DNA from: Stictocephala bisonia
Taxonomy: Eukaryota; Arthropoda; Insecta; Hemiptera; Membracidae
Reading direction: 5' to 3'
DNA: 64,000 bases
Assembly: GCA_035578905.1 (NCBI GenBank)
Contig: JAQJVL010000518.1
Coordinates: forward strand, 434,001 to 498,000
Position 1 is the first letter of the stretch; each line of letters begins with the position of its first letter. Both the position numbers and the translations under genes were made by a program. The notes under the pieces are model-generated. The model did not search any database and was not told the DNA's origin. It was given only the letters and a program-made list of their open reading frames with translations. Positions 1-13,119 of this stretch are shown in pieces.

Positions 1-2
1 TA

Positions 3-1037
3 CAGTAGAACCCCAGTTAACTGAAATAAAGGGGGAAGAGCCGTTTCGGATAACCAATTTTTCGGTTAAACTGTCATATGCTAAAAATAGCCTATTAACA
101 TGGTGTGTAGGAAAAGTGAATTGACAAACAATGTCTATATAATACAGTATTTTATTTCAGCTACAAAAAATGTTATAATGGGTCAAAAAATACTATAAAC
201 TGAGCACCTGAAGTTACTACAGCATTATACATTAAGTATTATAGAAATCAGAGATTTTTGTTTGCTTTACCGCAAATTATTGGTATGGTTTTCGAGCAGC
301 GATATTCCGCCATCTTTTAATTAGAAGGACGTCAGTAGGCGTCGATTCACTGCATTGTTCCACAAAATTTAGGGCAACCTTAAATAATACCAAAAGTGAT
401 TGTAATTTCACTTGTTTAAAAACGAATCTCTATTAAAATTTCTGTGTTTGGGCCCTACAGTAAAGTTTGACTTACCTCTAATGCATTAAATCCATTGTCA
501 GGTGTCACTTTGCCGATTCCGTCATTCACGTTGTCTGCTTTGTTTTCTGTTGCGTTGTCAGCTGGCTGCAACACTGCCTCTACAATATATTGGACGGAAA
601 GTTCATCAGAATAATCGGCGACAACCCATGTATTTGCAAATAGCTTATTTGCATAAGCTTAATATAATTATTATATGTATCCCAAACGTAGGCATTTAAA
701 TATTATTTGATGCCTATGAATCAATTCACATTTAGATGCCTTTAGAATTTCTGTAGTCGTTTTCATACAATGTAATACAGTAATGTGTTATTTACAAAAT
801 TTGTTTACTTATACAGTTTCGTCAGCTGCTTGGATTGTGAGTGGTGTTATTGCCGCAGTTTTTTTGTTTTGATGTGGAAAGCTGACGTTATGTGCAGTTA
901 TTATAGTTCAGTTTTGTACCTATAGTGTTTGGTTTTGTTATTATTGTATTACGTACTGTACTTAAATTGATTAATGGAACCATTTCAGTTGACCCGGGTT
1001 CCGGTTAACTCGATTTTGGTTAACTGGGGTTCTACTG
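3..1037. mobile_element. Non-autonomous pogo/Tigger-like DNA transposon
   Basis: The first bases read TA then CAGTAGAACCCCAGTTAACT; the far end reads AGTTAACTGGGGTTCTACTG (as GGTTAACTGGGGTTCTACTG) then TA. The ends are therefore near-perfect inverted repeats of about 20 bases flanked by a TA duplication, the arrangement of the pogo/Tigger branch of Tc1/mariner. A second motif, a GGTTAA-type core, recurs just inside each end. The roughly 1 kb interior has no credible transposase, so the copy depends on an enzyme encoded elsewhere. The family assignment rests only on the terminal CAGT and the TA target. Confidence 0.72.
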
Positions 1038-1479
1038 TATATTTAATATATTTATCTACAATTTAGTTAATAATATTTTTATATTAACATAGAACACATA
1101 TTTAATATTCATACCACCCGTGCTTTCAAAGGCCCATTCTTAGGCTATCTGGCTATCACTATATAGCGGATGCATTTAATTTCTAAACTCTGCCATTACA
1201 AAGAAGAGAACATCTGTTTCATCTCAATACTAAATTAAATGTTTATTAATTAACCATTATAGCAAAACTATATATTTAATGGCATACTTATTGTTTTCAG
1301 TAATTCATTATTGGAGAGTGTGTATGGCAGTAAATATGTTATTCAATAAATAAAAGATCTGTTGATTACTTTTATAGAAAGTTGTTTTAATAGTAGCATT
1401 GTTTGAAGAGTCACTAAAGACAATTCAAGTGTACTTTATCCCCCACAACATCATACTATATTGAGGTGGTGATTGTACA

Positions 1480-1990
1480 TAAGTACAATAAACCTTACTT
1501 ATCAGATCCGGCATTATGATTTTATCGAGCACTGAAAACATGAATATTAATTTTCTTAATGTGTTCCTAAGCTGTTAGGAACCCAATTTAAACACTGATC
1601 AAAAACGATACTGAGGTACTTAAACTCTTTCACACATCAACAAGCTTACATGACACATACCCATTAAGGTCAACACGGGTCTGTAAATGCAGATTAAATT
1701 TTATTAGATGGCAATTAGTCTTTAAAGAATTTGAATTAACTTAGTATTTTGTAAATTTAAAGTGAGCCAGCCGATTTTGATCAAACCATTGCTTGACAAT
1801 AGCGGGCAACCTATGTTCTGAGGTGCCAAAAACTTTCTCCCAGCTGGCTCCTTCAAACAACAATGACATGTCATTGGCAACTAGGAACGCTTGCCCATCC
1901 TTTAGATTTATTTTCCATACGTTATCAAAGTAAAACAAAAACAGGAGAGAGCCAAGATTACTACCTTGAATCATTATTTTGCTCCATTTC
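1480..1990 (-). pseudogene. Non-LTR retrotransposon reverse transcriptase remnant
   Basis: On the minus strand the translation contains QGSNLGSLLFLFYFDNV, then AFLVANDMSLLF, then FKYLSIVFDQCLNW after a frame change. These correspond to the PQGSxLGPLLF, FADDM and FKYLGIxxD blocks of jockey/CR1-type RTs. The catalytic ADD is altered to AND and there are several stops, so the copy is dead. Endonuclease and C-terminal tail were not seen here. Surrounding sequence to 2834 is AT-rich and shows nothing else. Confidence 0.7.
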
Positions 1991-2834
1991 CCTCTTAAAC
2001 CAATTTAGTGTTACACCATAAAAGCCAATTTACTCAATTTAATTTTTATTAATACTTCTAGATACTTTATAAAAAAGTTATGTAATTATTATTAATTAAT
2101 TTTTAACCCCTGAATATTATTATAATATGTAACAAATGCCAAACAAAAATTACACCCCATGTTTACCAAACTACACAAATGTTTAATTATCACTAATCGC
2201 AACACTTCTGATAATAAAATACTCAAAAATTACTATTTTAGCATTATAAACATATACAAAACACTAATGACATATACCTTGAAAAAGTTAAAATACAACA
2301 TACAAAAAGGAAAGTGAAAACAACTCAGAATCACTGAAATGGCAAATGACCACTTTGACTTTCATTAAACACTGATTCTTCTTCTGCTTTGTCAAAAGAT
2401 GCCACTTTGGTCTTTCGATACAAATTAAAGGCGTCGTGGAATTCTACATTTTATTACATTTTCATTAGTATATAAGTTGCATGGTTATTTAGTCATTTTC
2501 ACACCGTAATAAGCAAAACGTAGACAATGCAATTGATGAATGATTCATTGTTTGCCGCTTCAAATATAATTAGTATGGTAATTAATATTTGATCTAATGA
2601 TGTGCATGACAGATGTTTCTATACTATAATATTCTAAGTGTTTTTGGTTTAATTATTGGTTTTAAATTAAAAATTAAATAATCCCAATAATATAATGAGG
2701 TAGAAAAGTGATTTTGTTTAGACTCTAGAAGCCAAGAAAACGTTGTATCAGATAATTAATAACAACTTTTTTATTTGAAAAGTTAAAACTCTAAAATCTG
2801 AAGGAATCATTCATATCAATCATATATTAAAATA

Positions 2835-5166
2835 CAGTGTGCCCTGTAAGTAACCAGCCAAACTTCTGGAGGTAATTCCTTGCGTTAAAACAAACAAAAA
2901 ATTTCATGTGTGCAAATCGTCTATCTCTCCATTATCCGGCTATCTGTCTGTATGTGTTTTTTAGTAAAAACTTAGTATCTCTAAAGTTATTTAAGATAAA
3001 TCCAAGGAAATTGATATACATGTTGATCTTCATAGTGTTCAAGTACCATTAAAATTTCATCATTTTACAATAATCCTTTTCAAAATGGCGGCCATTTTAA
3101 ATTGTTAAAGCCAAATATCTTAAAAAGCTTAAATTTTACTAAAAACCTGTAAATTACAAAAAAGTTTAAGAATTTATTTCTACAAATAATTGTATAAAAA
3201 GTTTTAAGATTGAACAACTGTTAACTGAGAAATTACAATGTTTATAAAATAAAAATATGCTTGATATTAATAAAACTGGAAACTTTAGTAAAGTGACATT
3301 TATTTACTAAAAACGTAATACAGTAGAAGTAGGTTAGAAATGGCATTTATTACAACAGTAAAGAACAAAATAAAAAAAATACTAGTGATCTTACAACATG
3401 TGCTCAGTGCCCACCATCATGTCTATGCATCGTTCTAGTCGATTTCTCATGAACTTCTCATTCGTTCAAATACATCCGGTTTCTGTCTAATAGTATTACA
3501 GCCATCCACTATTCTTTCCCTTAACATTTCAATACTTCCAACAGGTGTTTGGTATACCAAAGATTTAAGGTAACCCTATACAAAAAAGTCCAGGGGGTTT
3601 AAATAAGGAGACCTGGCAGGCCACGCTGCAGGACCACCACAGGATATCCATTTGTTTCTAAAAACGTGTCTTAAGTGTAGTCTAATATCAACACTAAAAT
3701 GTGCAGGAGCACCATCCTGCATAAACCACATTGAACTTCTTTCGTGTAAAGGCGTGTCTTCTAATAGTTCAGGTAACAAGTTTTGTGAAAAGTCTAAATA
3801 TGTTGCTCCGTTTAGTCTGCTTGGCAAAAATACAGGTTCTAAAAATTTTTCTCCAATAATCCGAATACACACATTAAGAGATAAACGTATTTAATGTCTG
3901 CATTGTGATGGAGTATGAGGGTTGAAATCATCCCAAAAGTGGTTGTTATGGTAATTGAAAATACCTTCTCTTGAAAATCCTGTCTCATCGGTAAACAAAA
4001 TACTTGACAGAAATAGTGGAATAAAAGTAATTTTTCCTATAAACCATTGACACAAATTAATTCTAGGCTGGAAGTCTCTTTCAGAAAGACTTTGGACTCA
4101 TTGAATATGATATAGATACAATTTTTGATCTTCAAAATACGCCACGCAGAGGTTTTTGCCATTCCTTCTACCTGTGACGACCTTCTGACACTTGTACTAG
4201 GGTTTTCTTCATTGGCATTTAATATTATTTCTTTAGCTCTAACAGTTGTCACTGAAACTGGACGATCCAACTTTTCAGCTCTAGTAAAAGTTCCACCCTC
4301 CCTCAGGGATCTATGAACAGTTACGAACGTTTATCGGTGAAGAGTTCTTCGTTGAGAAAATCTTTCCTCATAGAGCCATACTGCCTCACTTTAATTTCCA
4401 TTAGCAAATAAATAAATAAAATAAAAGTATACTAATTCTTCATTTGAATAAATAAGCATTTTGGTTCTTGAAGAAAATAGATAACATAATAAATTAATAT
4501 CAGTGCAACCACAAAAACTATCTCAAGAAAACCCCCTTAACTTCACTGTTTTTATTTTGTAATGAACTCCAATAAATAACAAATAAAAATAGGTGTTTTC
4601 CAACAACGAACTGTCAATATTACAGTCAGCTGATAATCATTGACTGTATGTATTTTCAATTTCCAAATCAGCTGTAAAAATTATTTAGAACTAATCTAAT
4701 TTTTAGTAAATAAATGTCACATTACTAAAGTTTCTAATTTTATTAATATCAAGCATATTTTTATTTGATAAAAATTATGATTTCTCAGTTAATAGTTGTT
4801 CAATCTTAAAACTTTTTATACAGTTATTTGTAGAAATAAATTCTTAAACTTTTTTTAACTTACAGGTTTTTAGTAAAATTTAAACTTAATAAGATATTTG
4901 GCTTTAACAATTTAAAATGGCCGCCATTATTGTAAAATAAAGAAATTTAAATAGTACATGAACACTATGAAGATCAACATGTATACCTATTTCCTTGGCT
5001 TTATCTTAAATAACTTTAGAGGTACTAAGTTTTTACTAAAAAACACATACAGACAGATAGCCGGATAATGGATAGAGATATACGATTTGTACACATGAAA
5101 TTTTTTGTTTGTTTTAACGCAAGGAATTACCTCCAAAGTTTGGCAGGTTACTTACGGGACACCCTG
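2835..5166 (-). mobile_element. Tc1/mariner-superfamily transposon with very long inverted repeats
   Basis: The element is bounded by TA (2833-2834 and 5167-5168). Its ends read CAGTGTGCCCTGTAAGTAAC on the left and, in reverse complement, CAGGGTGTCCCGTAAGTAAC on the right. The inverted repeats are unusually long: about 2835-3313 matches the reverse complement of about 4698-5166, including a shared block containing ATGGCGGCCATT. Between them lies a broken minus-strand transposase. A Tc1/mariner element normally has far shorter ends, so this copy belongs to a long-repeat lineage. The same layout recurs at 61484-63301. Confidence 0.82.
3316..4390 (-). pseudogene. Broken Tc1/mariner-type (IS630 superfamily) transposase
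   Basis: Reading leftward, 4037-4270 gives an N-terminal helix-turn-helix segment (RRSSQVEGMAKTSAWRILK). About 3895-4005 gives FTDETGFSREGIFNYHNNH, carrying the first catalytic Asp. Then 3576-3872 gives WFMQDGAPAHFS with the second Asp and SPYLNPLDFF at the position of the third acidic residue. These blocks fit the insect transposase family with a DDD-type catalytic core and a GGP.AWP.RSP motif. The pieces lie in different frames with stops between them, so no functional enzyme is made. Confidence 0.75.
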
Positions 5167-5622
5167 TATAAATGTGATACATTAATGGGTTTTTAGTAAT
5201 AACGGTGTAAATTTGATGTAGAGTGAAAACTAGTTAAAATTCCATTACTTTTTTGTTCCCTCTAGTATAAATATGATTAAAACTCACTGTAAAATTTCAA
5301 ATTCATATGTCATAACATACAATTAAATGAGAAAAATAATGGGATGATTGTATATTTCATTGGCCTCTTAGTTTCTTAGAAAACAACCTTCAAACTCGGG
5401 TGCACATAATTTCTGCGCCGATAGTAGTACCCTTTAACCTAACCAAGTATTTAAATCATGAACTTTGGTTAAGGACTAAGACTAAATTTATTTAAATAGC
5501 TGATACTGAAGCAGTTTTAGAACTTTATTCTGCAAATTTGTTTCAACAATACAGTTTCACTACAATTCTCCTTAAGTAGACACAGCTGTATTCTTGACTG
5601 TGGGAAGCCGTTTCTCTTACCC
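5167..5622. other. AT-rich spacer, no gene seen
   Basis: This stretch between two transposons has no open frame with recognisable motifs and no clear repeat structure. It ends at the TTAA that flanks the next element. Confidence 0.5.
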
Positions 5623-5626
5623 TTAA

Positions 5627-6653
5627 CCCTCCTTGTGTTCACTGTTTTAACCTTCAATGTTCAGCCATTTTGACCCATTTCGCATACATTTTCTTAAATG
5701 TACATAAAATGATTATTTGATACACTACAAATATAAAATTTACACTATTTTATTTGTAATAAACTATCCAATAATAATACGTAAAAGAATATTCACATAC
5801 CTGTTTATTTCAATTTTTTTTTCCTTCAAAGTTGAAAAAAATGTTTTTTTTTCTTTTTTTTTCAAAGTTTGCAACCTTGCAGAGCACACTTACACACATC
5901 AAAAAAGAAATCCAAAATAGCCATTTTGTTTCACATATTGTCTAGATTTAAAAAATATATAGTTTGTAGAATTTATTTTTAATTTTAGATTTATAGAATA
6001 AATATATACAGCTATATACAACACTCGGAAATCCTCTAAGTTTAGTCTGAGTCACTTTCAGAAGCTTTTCTCTTTCTTCCAGCCCTAGTGGGCCTCCAAT
6101 AGTGATCCAGTTTGTGAAAACAATGCTTGTGGACACCTACATTGCAACCTGGACAGTAAAAAGTTGTTCTGTCACGTTTATTAGGCCGTGAACATATTAT
6201 GCATTTTCTTTCGGTTTTTCCAGGTAATTTTTCCAATTTGTGTAAATTGGTGTCATGAGCTGGCTGGACTTCCTCAGTTTCCACAAGAGACTCTACAATG
6301 TCAATTATAAAGTCCCTTCTAGCCATAGGCCTATCTGTATTATCTTTATAAATAATATAGGAATTGAATACTGCAATGTCGACTAGGTTGAAAAACATTT
6401 TTTTCCAGAACTTCCTAGTCATTCTATTACAAGAGTTGTGATACATAGTTTTATGTATCACTGAAATCTGATTGGTCAGTGACGTCATACAACATCTGAG
6501 CTTTCAATAGATACTAAAATAATAATTGTTGAATTAACGGTCGCATAGTAACGGCGTTTATAGCAAAGGCCTGTTCAATTGTCGGTAAACCGACCTTTAA
6601 CATTTCGACACGATAATAATAGGTCGGCTAGCCGACAATAAACACTAGGAGGG
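5627..6653 (-). mobile_element. Internally deleted piggyBac element
   Basis: TTAA duplications at 5623-5626 and 6654-6657 bound an insertion whose ends are inverted: CCCTCCTTGTGTTCA on the left and, in reverse complement, CCCTCCTAGTGTTTA on the right. TTAA targets and CCC-starting ends are typical of piggyBac. About 1 kb remains, encoding only the last part of the transposase on the minus strand. The catalytic half is absent, so this copy cannot move itself. Confidence 0.85.
6042..6488 (-). pseudogene. piggyBac transposase C-terminal fragment
   Basis: The 148-residue reading frame ends with a cysteine/histidine-rich domain (CIICSRPNKRDRT, then CPGCNVGVHKHCFHKLDHYW), matching the C-terminal cysteine-rich domain that closes piggyBac (PGBD-type) transposases. 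The preceding part, KFWKKMFFNLVDIAVFNSYI, matches the helical region just after the third catalytic Asp. The Asp-bearing core and N terminus are missing, presumably removed by the internal deletion. It sits between the two TTAA-flanked ends. A domesticated gene is unlikely given the truncation. Confidence 0.8.
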
Positions 6654-6657
6654 TTAA

Positions 6658-8880
6658 ATAGTGAATCACCATTAACCGCCCCCATTCTATGTGGGATATT
6701 TCTCTTTCATGCAGACCAATCTCAAGCTATTCATACTTCAAACATTTGTTGGAGCTTACTCCAAATCATTTGTTTGTTTAAAAAAATACTTTGTATAATA
6801 TTTAAGAAAATGTAGAAAGGGCCTTTAACCCTTGATTTGTGATAATGGTGAAACCCAAATTGTGGAACCATTTTTGTATAATACACAGGTTTTTTTTTTA
6901 ATACAAACATTTTTGAGATTTTTAGCATCAATATTTTTATCAAAATTGTAAATAATTACTATTATTATAGTAAAATTTATCTAAATATTTGTTATTTTGT
7001 AAAGAATGATAAATAATCAAACTTAAAGAATGATAAATATGCCGTAACTTTTTAAAACAACCAACTGTAATAACAGTTTAGGCTTTGGGGGAAGTAATTG
7101 CAGAGACCAGCCACGCAATATATACAGTCCTTGAAAAAGACTACATGAGGGTAAATTAATAAATACTCTATAATATACTTGATTTCTTGTTAATTAAACC
7201 AAATATATTTCACTGGCCACTGACATTTATAGAGACATCACTAATAAATTTATTAATATAATGAATAAAAATGTATTCTCATTATGACGGTGAAAAAACT
7301 GTCACCTGTAGCGTGGGACTGGTTGTGGAAGGAAGTTTTCATCATTTCTCATCTTGGAATTCGGAGCTGCGGAGGCCACCATACCAAATATTTCCATCAT
7401 GTTGAAAAATAAGTGTGCAGACATTTTTCGGTATCGACTCAAGCAGCAAGACCAGCTTGGTCGTCACCATACACGATCGCTGTAAGTGTCAAGCTGCAGG
7501 TGCTTCCAGGTGTCTGATTATAGGTGCTTAAGAATCTGGCGAAAACCAGTCTATAACAGCCAGAGCTTTCTGTGAGAGAATATTACACTGCAATTTTGTA
7601 ATATACGTCTCTAGTTCTTTCTTTTACTAGTAGCACTGCTTATAGCAGGTGTAGCTCTCTAGTGAAAAACTTTTCTCTCAAACATTTCAACTGATTGTTT
7701 GGTGCATTTTTTTATCTATTTAAACAATATGTGTAGTACCCATCTCCCGTCTCTTTATTTTAGTTGTTTTTGTAAACAATTGCAAAATAAACATATGTGC
7801 TAAATTTAACTAGAAATAAGAACCTAGTGCATTTATATCAGTAATATTTAAATTTTAATTTTTAAATGATTAGTTTAAAATTATATGATTTTTTAAACTA
7901 AATTTTTTTAGTATAAAAAGCGCTTTTAATCATATCACATTGATTTTTTTGTGTGCATTACTTAAGATGCTTAGTTAACCAGAATTGTAATTTTAAACTT
8001 TCTATCAAAAGTATATCTCTTCTTTCTATTGAAATTTATACTTTAGTCTTTTCAGCACATTCTCAAAACACATTTCAGTGCTTTAAGACATTGCATCTGT
8101 TTATTTACATTCGTTGGAAATAATAGTACTAACTACATTTTATTACTTATAACAAAGTACATTGATGTTGGAAGTTAGTTTACCCATTTCCATTATAAAA
8201 GTAAGTCACACGAATGATGAAGTTGATTATAACGCTAGTTCCAGGCATATCATTTTTCTATCTGGTTCATACAACTATCCTTAATTAACTCACATACTGT
8301 TTTATTTCAGAAAAGTTGTTGCAAATCTGTTCTTGAGTAACACCTCTTATTTCACATTTAAATAAGTTATCTAATGAAGCACATTATTTACAATGTCCAA
8401 GATCTTTTATGTAAAGCAAAAATTTACTGATATTTCTACTGTTGACATATAAACGCATTTTGTGTAAAGAGGGTCGTAAATCTCAATTGCTTGTTTCTAA
8501 AAAAATTTACTTGTATCCAACATTTGTAGGTCTTTTTCTCTTTTTTAACACAACAGCCTTTCAATAATTCAATTCAATAAGAGTGCTACCCCTTGCGTTA
8601 TTGCAGTTTAAATTATAAAATGCATTATAATTAAGTGTAAACAGAAGTAATAGCTTGTCAGTTTTGTAGGTCATCTTGACCAGCATCATAAAATTAATAG
8701 AAACGTTTAAAAAAATCAAAATCATCAGTATAATAATTTATGATGCCTAAGCAATGAATTCTAAGAATTATATAGAGTTAGATAATTCTTCTGGGGCAGC
8801 ATAGTCTGCTTCTACAAAAAGTATACGGGAATTCTCAACCAATCGTATTGACCAAGATGTTTGTAAAGTATAACAGCTAA
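6658..8880. other. Unannotated AT-rich stretch
   Basis: I see no gene, repeat pair or transposon end that I can defend here. A slightly more GC-balanced patch at about 7300-7620 could be an old transposon piece but matches nothing I recognise. Confidence 0.4.
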
Positions 8881-10400
8881 GTCAAAGTACACTAGGCTGA
8901 GAATTGAAAGGTGAAGTATCAGCAAGTGTCGAGCCCACCAAACTGTGCAGACCGAAAGACCATTCATGTTAGGAAATTATTGAACAGCCTCGATAATGTT
9001 AAGGTAGGAGAAATCTATAAAGAGTCACACAGGACTAATGTTAGCCAAGAATTTCACATTCTTCTTGATAAGACCCAAGTTTCTGATAGCTATAGAAATA
9101 ACATTTTGGAAAAAGGACAACTTGAAGTCCTTATGAACACCAAAGTCAGACACTGTACCCTGTGTTGAATTCTAGAGCCATGGATGGGATGAACAAATTA
9201 GACATATTCGTCTTTTAAATGGAACAACTACTGTCTTACCTAGATTCAGGGGCATATGATATAAAGACAAGCTACAAAAACTTGCATGAAGTCTTAATAA
9301 CGATATGGAAGATAATTTCCATAGGTTATTTCAACCTTCCTCACCAATGCATTGTTGCACTAATTAATGCAATCTGGCCACAGTTTGAAAAGAGCAGATC
9401 CAAACCATTCTAGCTGTGTGGTTAAGCTGGTTTGAATTGAGATAATTACTAAAATTTACAAGGGAGTTAATACTTGCCCTAGAAATGAAAACCAGGCGTG
9501 AAAGACTTGTCACAGAGTACTCAGGTAGAACAGAGTATGATTGATGGCATTGCCTAATATAGCTGTACTTCCAGCTTACTATGGACTACCAAATGCTTTA
9601 AAGAAACCAGCAGAAGCCAATAGGATGTGTATAGGCATCAGGTCATGTGGGAGCATAAGGCTCTGCCTAAGAAGGAGTCAAAGTTACTCTTAATTTATGT
9701 TGGACCAGAAATTGTAGTCCTTGTCTCAGTACATGAGCTGGTCTTGGAAAATTTCAAGTTTCTTTATTGACATCTGTCCAATGGACACACACTTTGGACA
9801 GATATTAAAATAGGCTTGAAACCACAAATGTATTTGTAGAAAATTTGTTAAACTGGAGAAACTCCTCATCACATTATCTTCCAGTTCATGGCTCTTTGTG
9901 GAATATGAGCAGGCAAACTGGAGTATTTTTGAAAGGCTATCAAGATAATTGACTTAAGAATATCATGATTATTTTAATCCTAGGACAAGACAATTCGTTA
10001 GAGTCTGGCAGTGGAGGGCTTGTCATTCTCATACTGTCTGGCATCAAAGATCTCCAATACAAAAATAAGATCATTTCCTAAGACCTGAGACCAGTCTTGC
10101 ATTAACTCTTTTGTGTTTCACAATTTAACTCGATATAGAATTCTTAAGTCTTATTATTCTTGATATGCTGTCAGGCAACGTTTCTGTTATGTCCTTCCAT
10201 ATATAGTGTAAGTCAACTGCTGGCGGATTTTCGATTTCAATATGTTACCATCCTCAATTATATCTGGATTAAGATATCCAAAGCAGAGGTACTTAGTAGT
10301 ATTTCCATGAATGCTGTTAGAGTACCTCTAATGCCATCTAAAATACACAGGCATACCCAAGCACATTTGATCTAGCCTATCAATTGGGGAAAAATGTTCA
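8881..10400 (+). other. Unrecognised, possibly degraded coding segment
   Basis: Several short + strand open segments follow one another: 8911-9168 (85 codons), 9219-9413 (64 codons) and fragments up to about 10375, separated by stops and frame changes. Base composition is less AT-rich than the flanks, which suggests former coding sequence. I do not recognise a family: no catalytic motif, zinc finger or transmembrane pattern stands out. A decayed transposon or retrocopy is the likeliest explanation, but this is inference only. Confidence 0.3.
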
Positions 10401-11355
10401 TCCACATCATAGTAGGCCTATATCTCCGGTAGCTTGCTGCATCTCCGTGTTCAGGGTTATTACTGTATACTGCCAATCCTGGCCTACCTGGCATTTATTA
10501 TATTAATATTACTATGGTTCATGTGATATACCATCGGTACCAAAGTGCATTCAATCATGAAAGCTGAAAACCATAGGGAACTGATATCGGGCAGTCTTCA
10601 TTTTTGTTGACTTGTGAACAGTATTGTAATGGTTTTCAGTTGAACCACACTATACACAAGACAATTCTGTATGAGGTCTAGGAATGTAACAAAATGCGTG
10701 ACCATAGTGGCAATCACAATATAGCTTTTACCTGACCTAATCCCCATTGGGTAATAACCGACAATTTATAGATTTGATTAAAAACAACCACCTTGCGGAC
10801 AATTCTTTATGCTGACGTATCGCCATCTCCACAAACAGCGATCCTTGTGTTTTTGTTTTACTGCAAAATAAATTATGAAAAAATATTACCATTATTATAC
10901 TATTTCCGTGCCAGAATGAAAAGCACCCTGAAGCTCTCTATATGTGATACACCAAAACCTTTCACAAGAAAACATAAGTTTTCATTGCTATGTGAATTGA
11001 ATGGTTACATGTACCGAATGGTTAAAAATGACTGAATGATATACCAAAGCTCAAAGTCCATGCCAATTGAAATGAATAAACTATTCACGGAGGCCTCACA
11101 AACAATAATTATAAGGTTATTCATTAAATAAACCACCTAGATTGAAACATTTTATATCGAACATTGTAAGAGTTATTTATGGAAATACATAAAAAAAAAA
11201 AAATTAGTCCTTTATGTTATGTTTTACGTACACATAATCTAACAGATCTACAATTTTGGATCACAAGGAGACGTGTACCTTGAATGAGAGGGTTGAGTTC
11301 GTAGAGGGTGTAGTTGAAGAATAATAAAGAATTTGATCAGTTAAGAGTTCAGTGG
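10401..11355. other. Spacer, no gene seen
   Basis: Mixed-composition DNA without a recognisable gene. One 80-codon open segment at 10793-11035 has no family signature and is probably chance. A short adenine run lies near 11190-11204. Confidence 0.4.
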
Positions 11356-11384
11356 CAATATCAAATAAAGTGTTGTGAATTTTG

Positions 11385-11463
11385 AACCGTTTATTTATTT
11401 TTAAGACGCGGATTATCAAGATATGGGTGAATATGGATTTCGAACGAGTGTAGTCATTGTTAC
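11385..11463 (-). mobile_element. 3' tail of a tRNA-derived SINE (family B), interrupted by a gypsy element
   Basis: The segment containing TCAAGATATGGGTGAATATG and TGTAGTCATTGTTAC matches the tail of the full SINE at 41282-41560 in the same (minus) orientation. It stops exactly at GTTAC, where the gypsy LTR begins. Beyond the gypsy element a second GTTAC is followed by weakly matching SINE body sequence, so the retrotransposon appears to have landed inside this SINE. Confidence 0.65.
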
Positions 11464-11612
11464 TGTGGTGTAGACTGAGCCATATTCATTTATTTATATA
11501 ATTGTTTAAAGAAACATATGTTTTGTTATCGTTTTATGTTTAGTGAATTGATATACAAGATGGCATTGTGAAAATCTGAACTGATCGATTTCGTTCCTTA
11601 TAATAAGACCTA
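11464..11612 (+). repeat. 5' LTR of the gypsy element
   Basis: It begins TGTGGTGTAGACTG just after GTTAC and matches the 3' LTR over about 145 bases with a modest number of differences, which implies an insertion that is not recent. The exact 3' boundary is uncertain by a few bases. The primer-binding site TGGTGTCAGA begins at 11621; this resembles the tRNA-Leu-type site used by many gypsy elements. Confidence 0.75.
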
Positions 11613-11726
11613 ATACTACTTGGTGTCAGAATTATGTATAGAACCATGCCTTACACACACACACGAAATGTAAAAATAGAAGAGAACAGTCTTCTTTTAA
11701 TTCAGTTGAAGAAAAAGAATTGACTG

Positions 11727-12503
11727 TTGCTTGTCAATGCTCATCAGAGTAAATACAGTTATACTTCGTTGCTTTTTGAGAAGTTTTCCTGCAAGACAGA
11801 ACAAGTGAGCTGGGAGTCTTGGTTAAGAAGATTTGAAAGGTACAGGCTTACCTCAAAACGGGTATACGAAGCAGATGATGTTCAGGTATGTGTTTTGTTA
11901 TTGGGAATGGAAGATTAAATGGAGGACGTATATGACTCCTTTGGTCTTGATAGTCCAATCTACGACACTGTAATTGAACACTTCAATCGTTTCTTCCTAA
12001 AGGCTGTGAATGTAGTGTATGAGAGGGCTAAATTCAATAAGCTGTCACAATTCGAAGGGATATCTGCTGAGAATTTTACTGTGGGTCTGTATAGGTTAGC
12101 AAAAACTTGCAACTATGGGGCACTGAAAAATGATTTAAAACGTAGGTTGGTAATAGGAGTAAGGGACCAACAACTTTCTGAATCTCTTCAGATGGATCCA
12201 AACTTGACCCTCACATCCGCTATATCTAAAGTAGAACTGCATGAATCTGTTCATAACAACCTGGACGCAGTTCGTGAATCTTCTGTTTCCTCTAGCATGA
12301 GTGCATCGGCTGTTATAAAAAACGATAATGCCCACAAGTCGTCAAATATTTTAAAATACTATAGATGTGGAAACGGGCATTTCATAGCTTTCAGATCTGT
12401 AAAGCTAGGGATGCTACATGTAGATTCTGTAAGCGTAAGGGACATTTGGAACAATGCTGCAAAAAGAAAAAAGTGCTATCCAATACGAAGGTTTGTAGTT
12501 TAA
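11727..12503 (+). pseudogene. gypsy gag remnant
   Basis: An N-terminal portion (11727-11915) continues in the same frame after one stop codon at 11916-11918 up to 12503. Blocks such as WESWLRRFERYRL and FEGISAENFTVGLYRLAKTC match the gag capsid region of insect gypsy elements. The zinc knuckle that should close gag is in another frame (CRFCKRKGHLEQCC, about 12420-12465), so a frame shift separates capsid from nucleocapsid. Not functional. Confidence 0.72.
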
Positions 12504-13078
12504 CGAATGACTCAGCGGAAGGGTTGTTTTTAGAGACAATAGACTTCCAAGCATTTCTAGTTTCTGTTGGAACAATGTCTCCACCTTTAACAACAGTCTT
12601 GTTGGTGCAAGGGGCGCCTATCAATTTCAAGATTGATACAGGGGCAGATATTACTTGTATTCCAGTAAGTTCCTGGTTAGATATGCCTTGAATCCCTGAA
12701 CTTGCAACATTTTCAGGAAAGATAGAACATTCAGGGAGAGCTGAGCTTAAATGTGTTGGATCGTTTAAGACTTCCTTAATGATTGATGAAGACCGATCTT
12801 GTACAAAGGTTATATACATGATTGAGGATCTGAAACAGCCTCTGCTAGGGAGGACAGCCATAGATTCGCTGTCTCTACTATCTTATAACTATTCCAAGAT
12901 GAATCCAATAAATTCTCTTAATGCAATTTCGATTCAGGAATTGGATAAGGCACTTCATAAGCGGTTTACCCTCAATGCAGGACCATTATTAGGTGAGCCA
13001 TATGTCATTAGGCTTAAACAAGATGCTACTCCTTATGTTATTGCTGCAATTGTATTTGAAAGGATTAACGTATTATAA
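12365..13078 (+). pseudogene. gypsy zinc knuckle, protease and RT stub
   Basis: This frame carries a CCHC zinc knuckle (CRFCKRKGHLEQCC), then the aspartic protease active site FKIDTGADITCIP, one stop at 12689-12691, then PLLGRTAIDSL and GEPYVIRLKQDATPY, the linker and start of the reverse transcriptase. The frame then runs into unrelated sequence. The catalytic RT core (the YxDD region) is absent, consistent with a large deletion near 13050. Confidence 0.78.
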
Positions 13079-13119
13079 CATCACAAGCCATTAGTTTCAT
13101 TGTTATAAAAAACCTCTGC

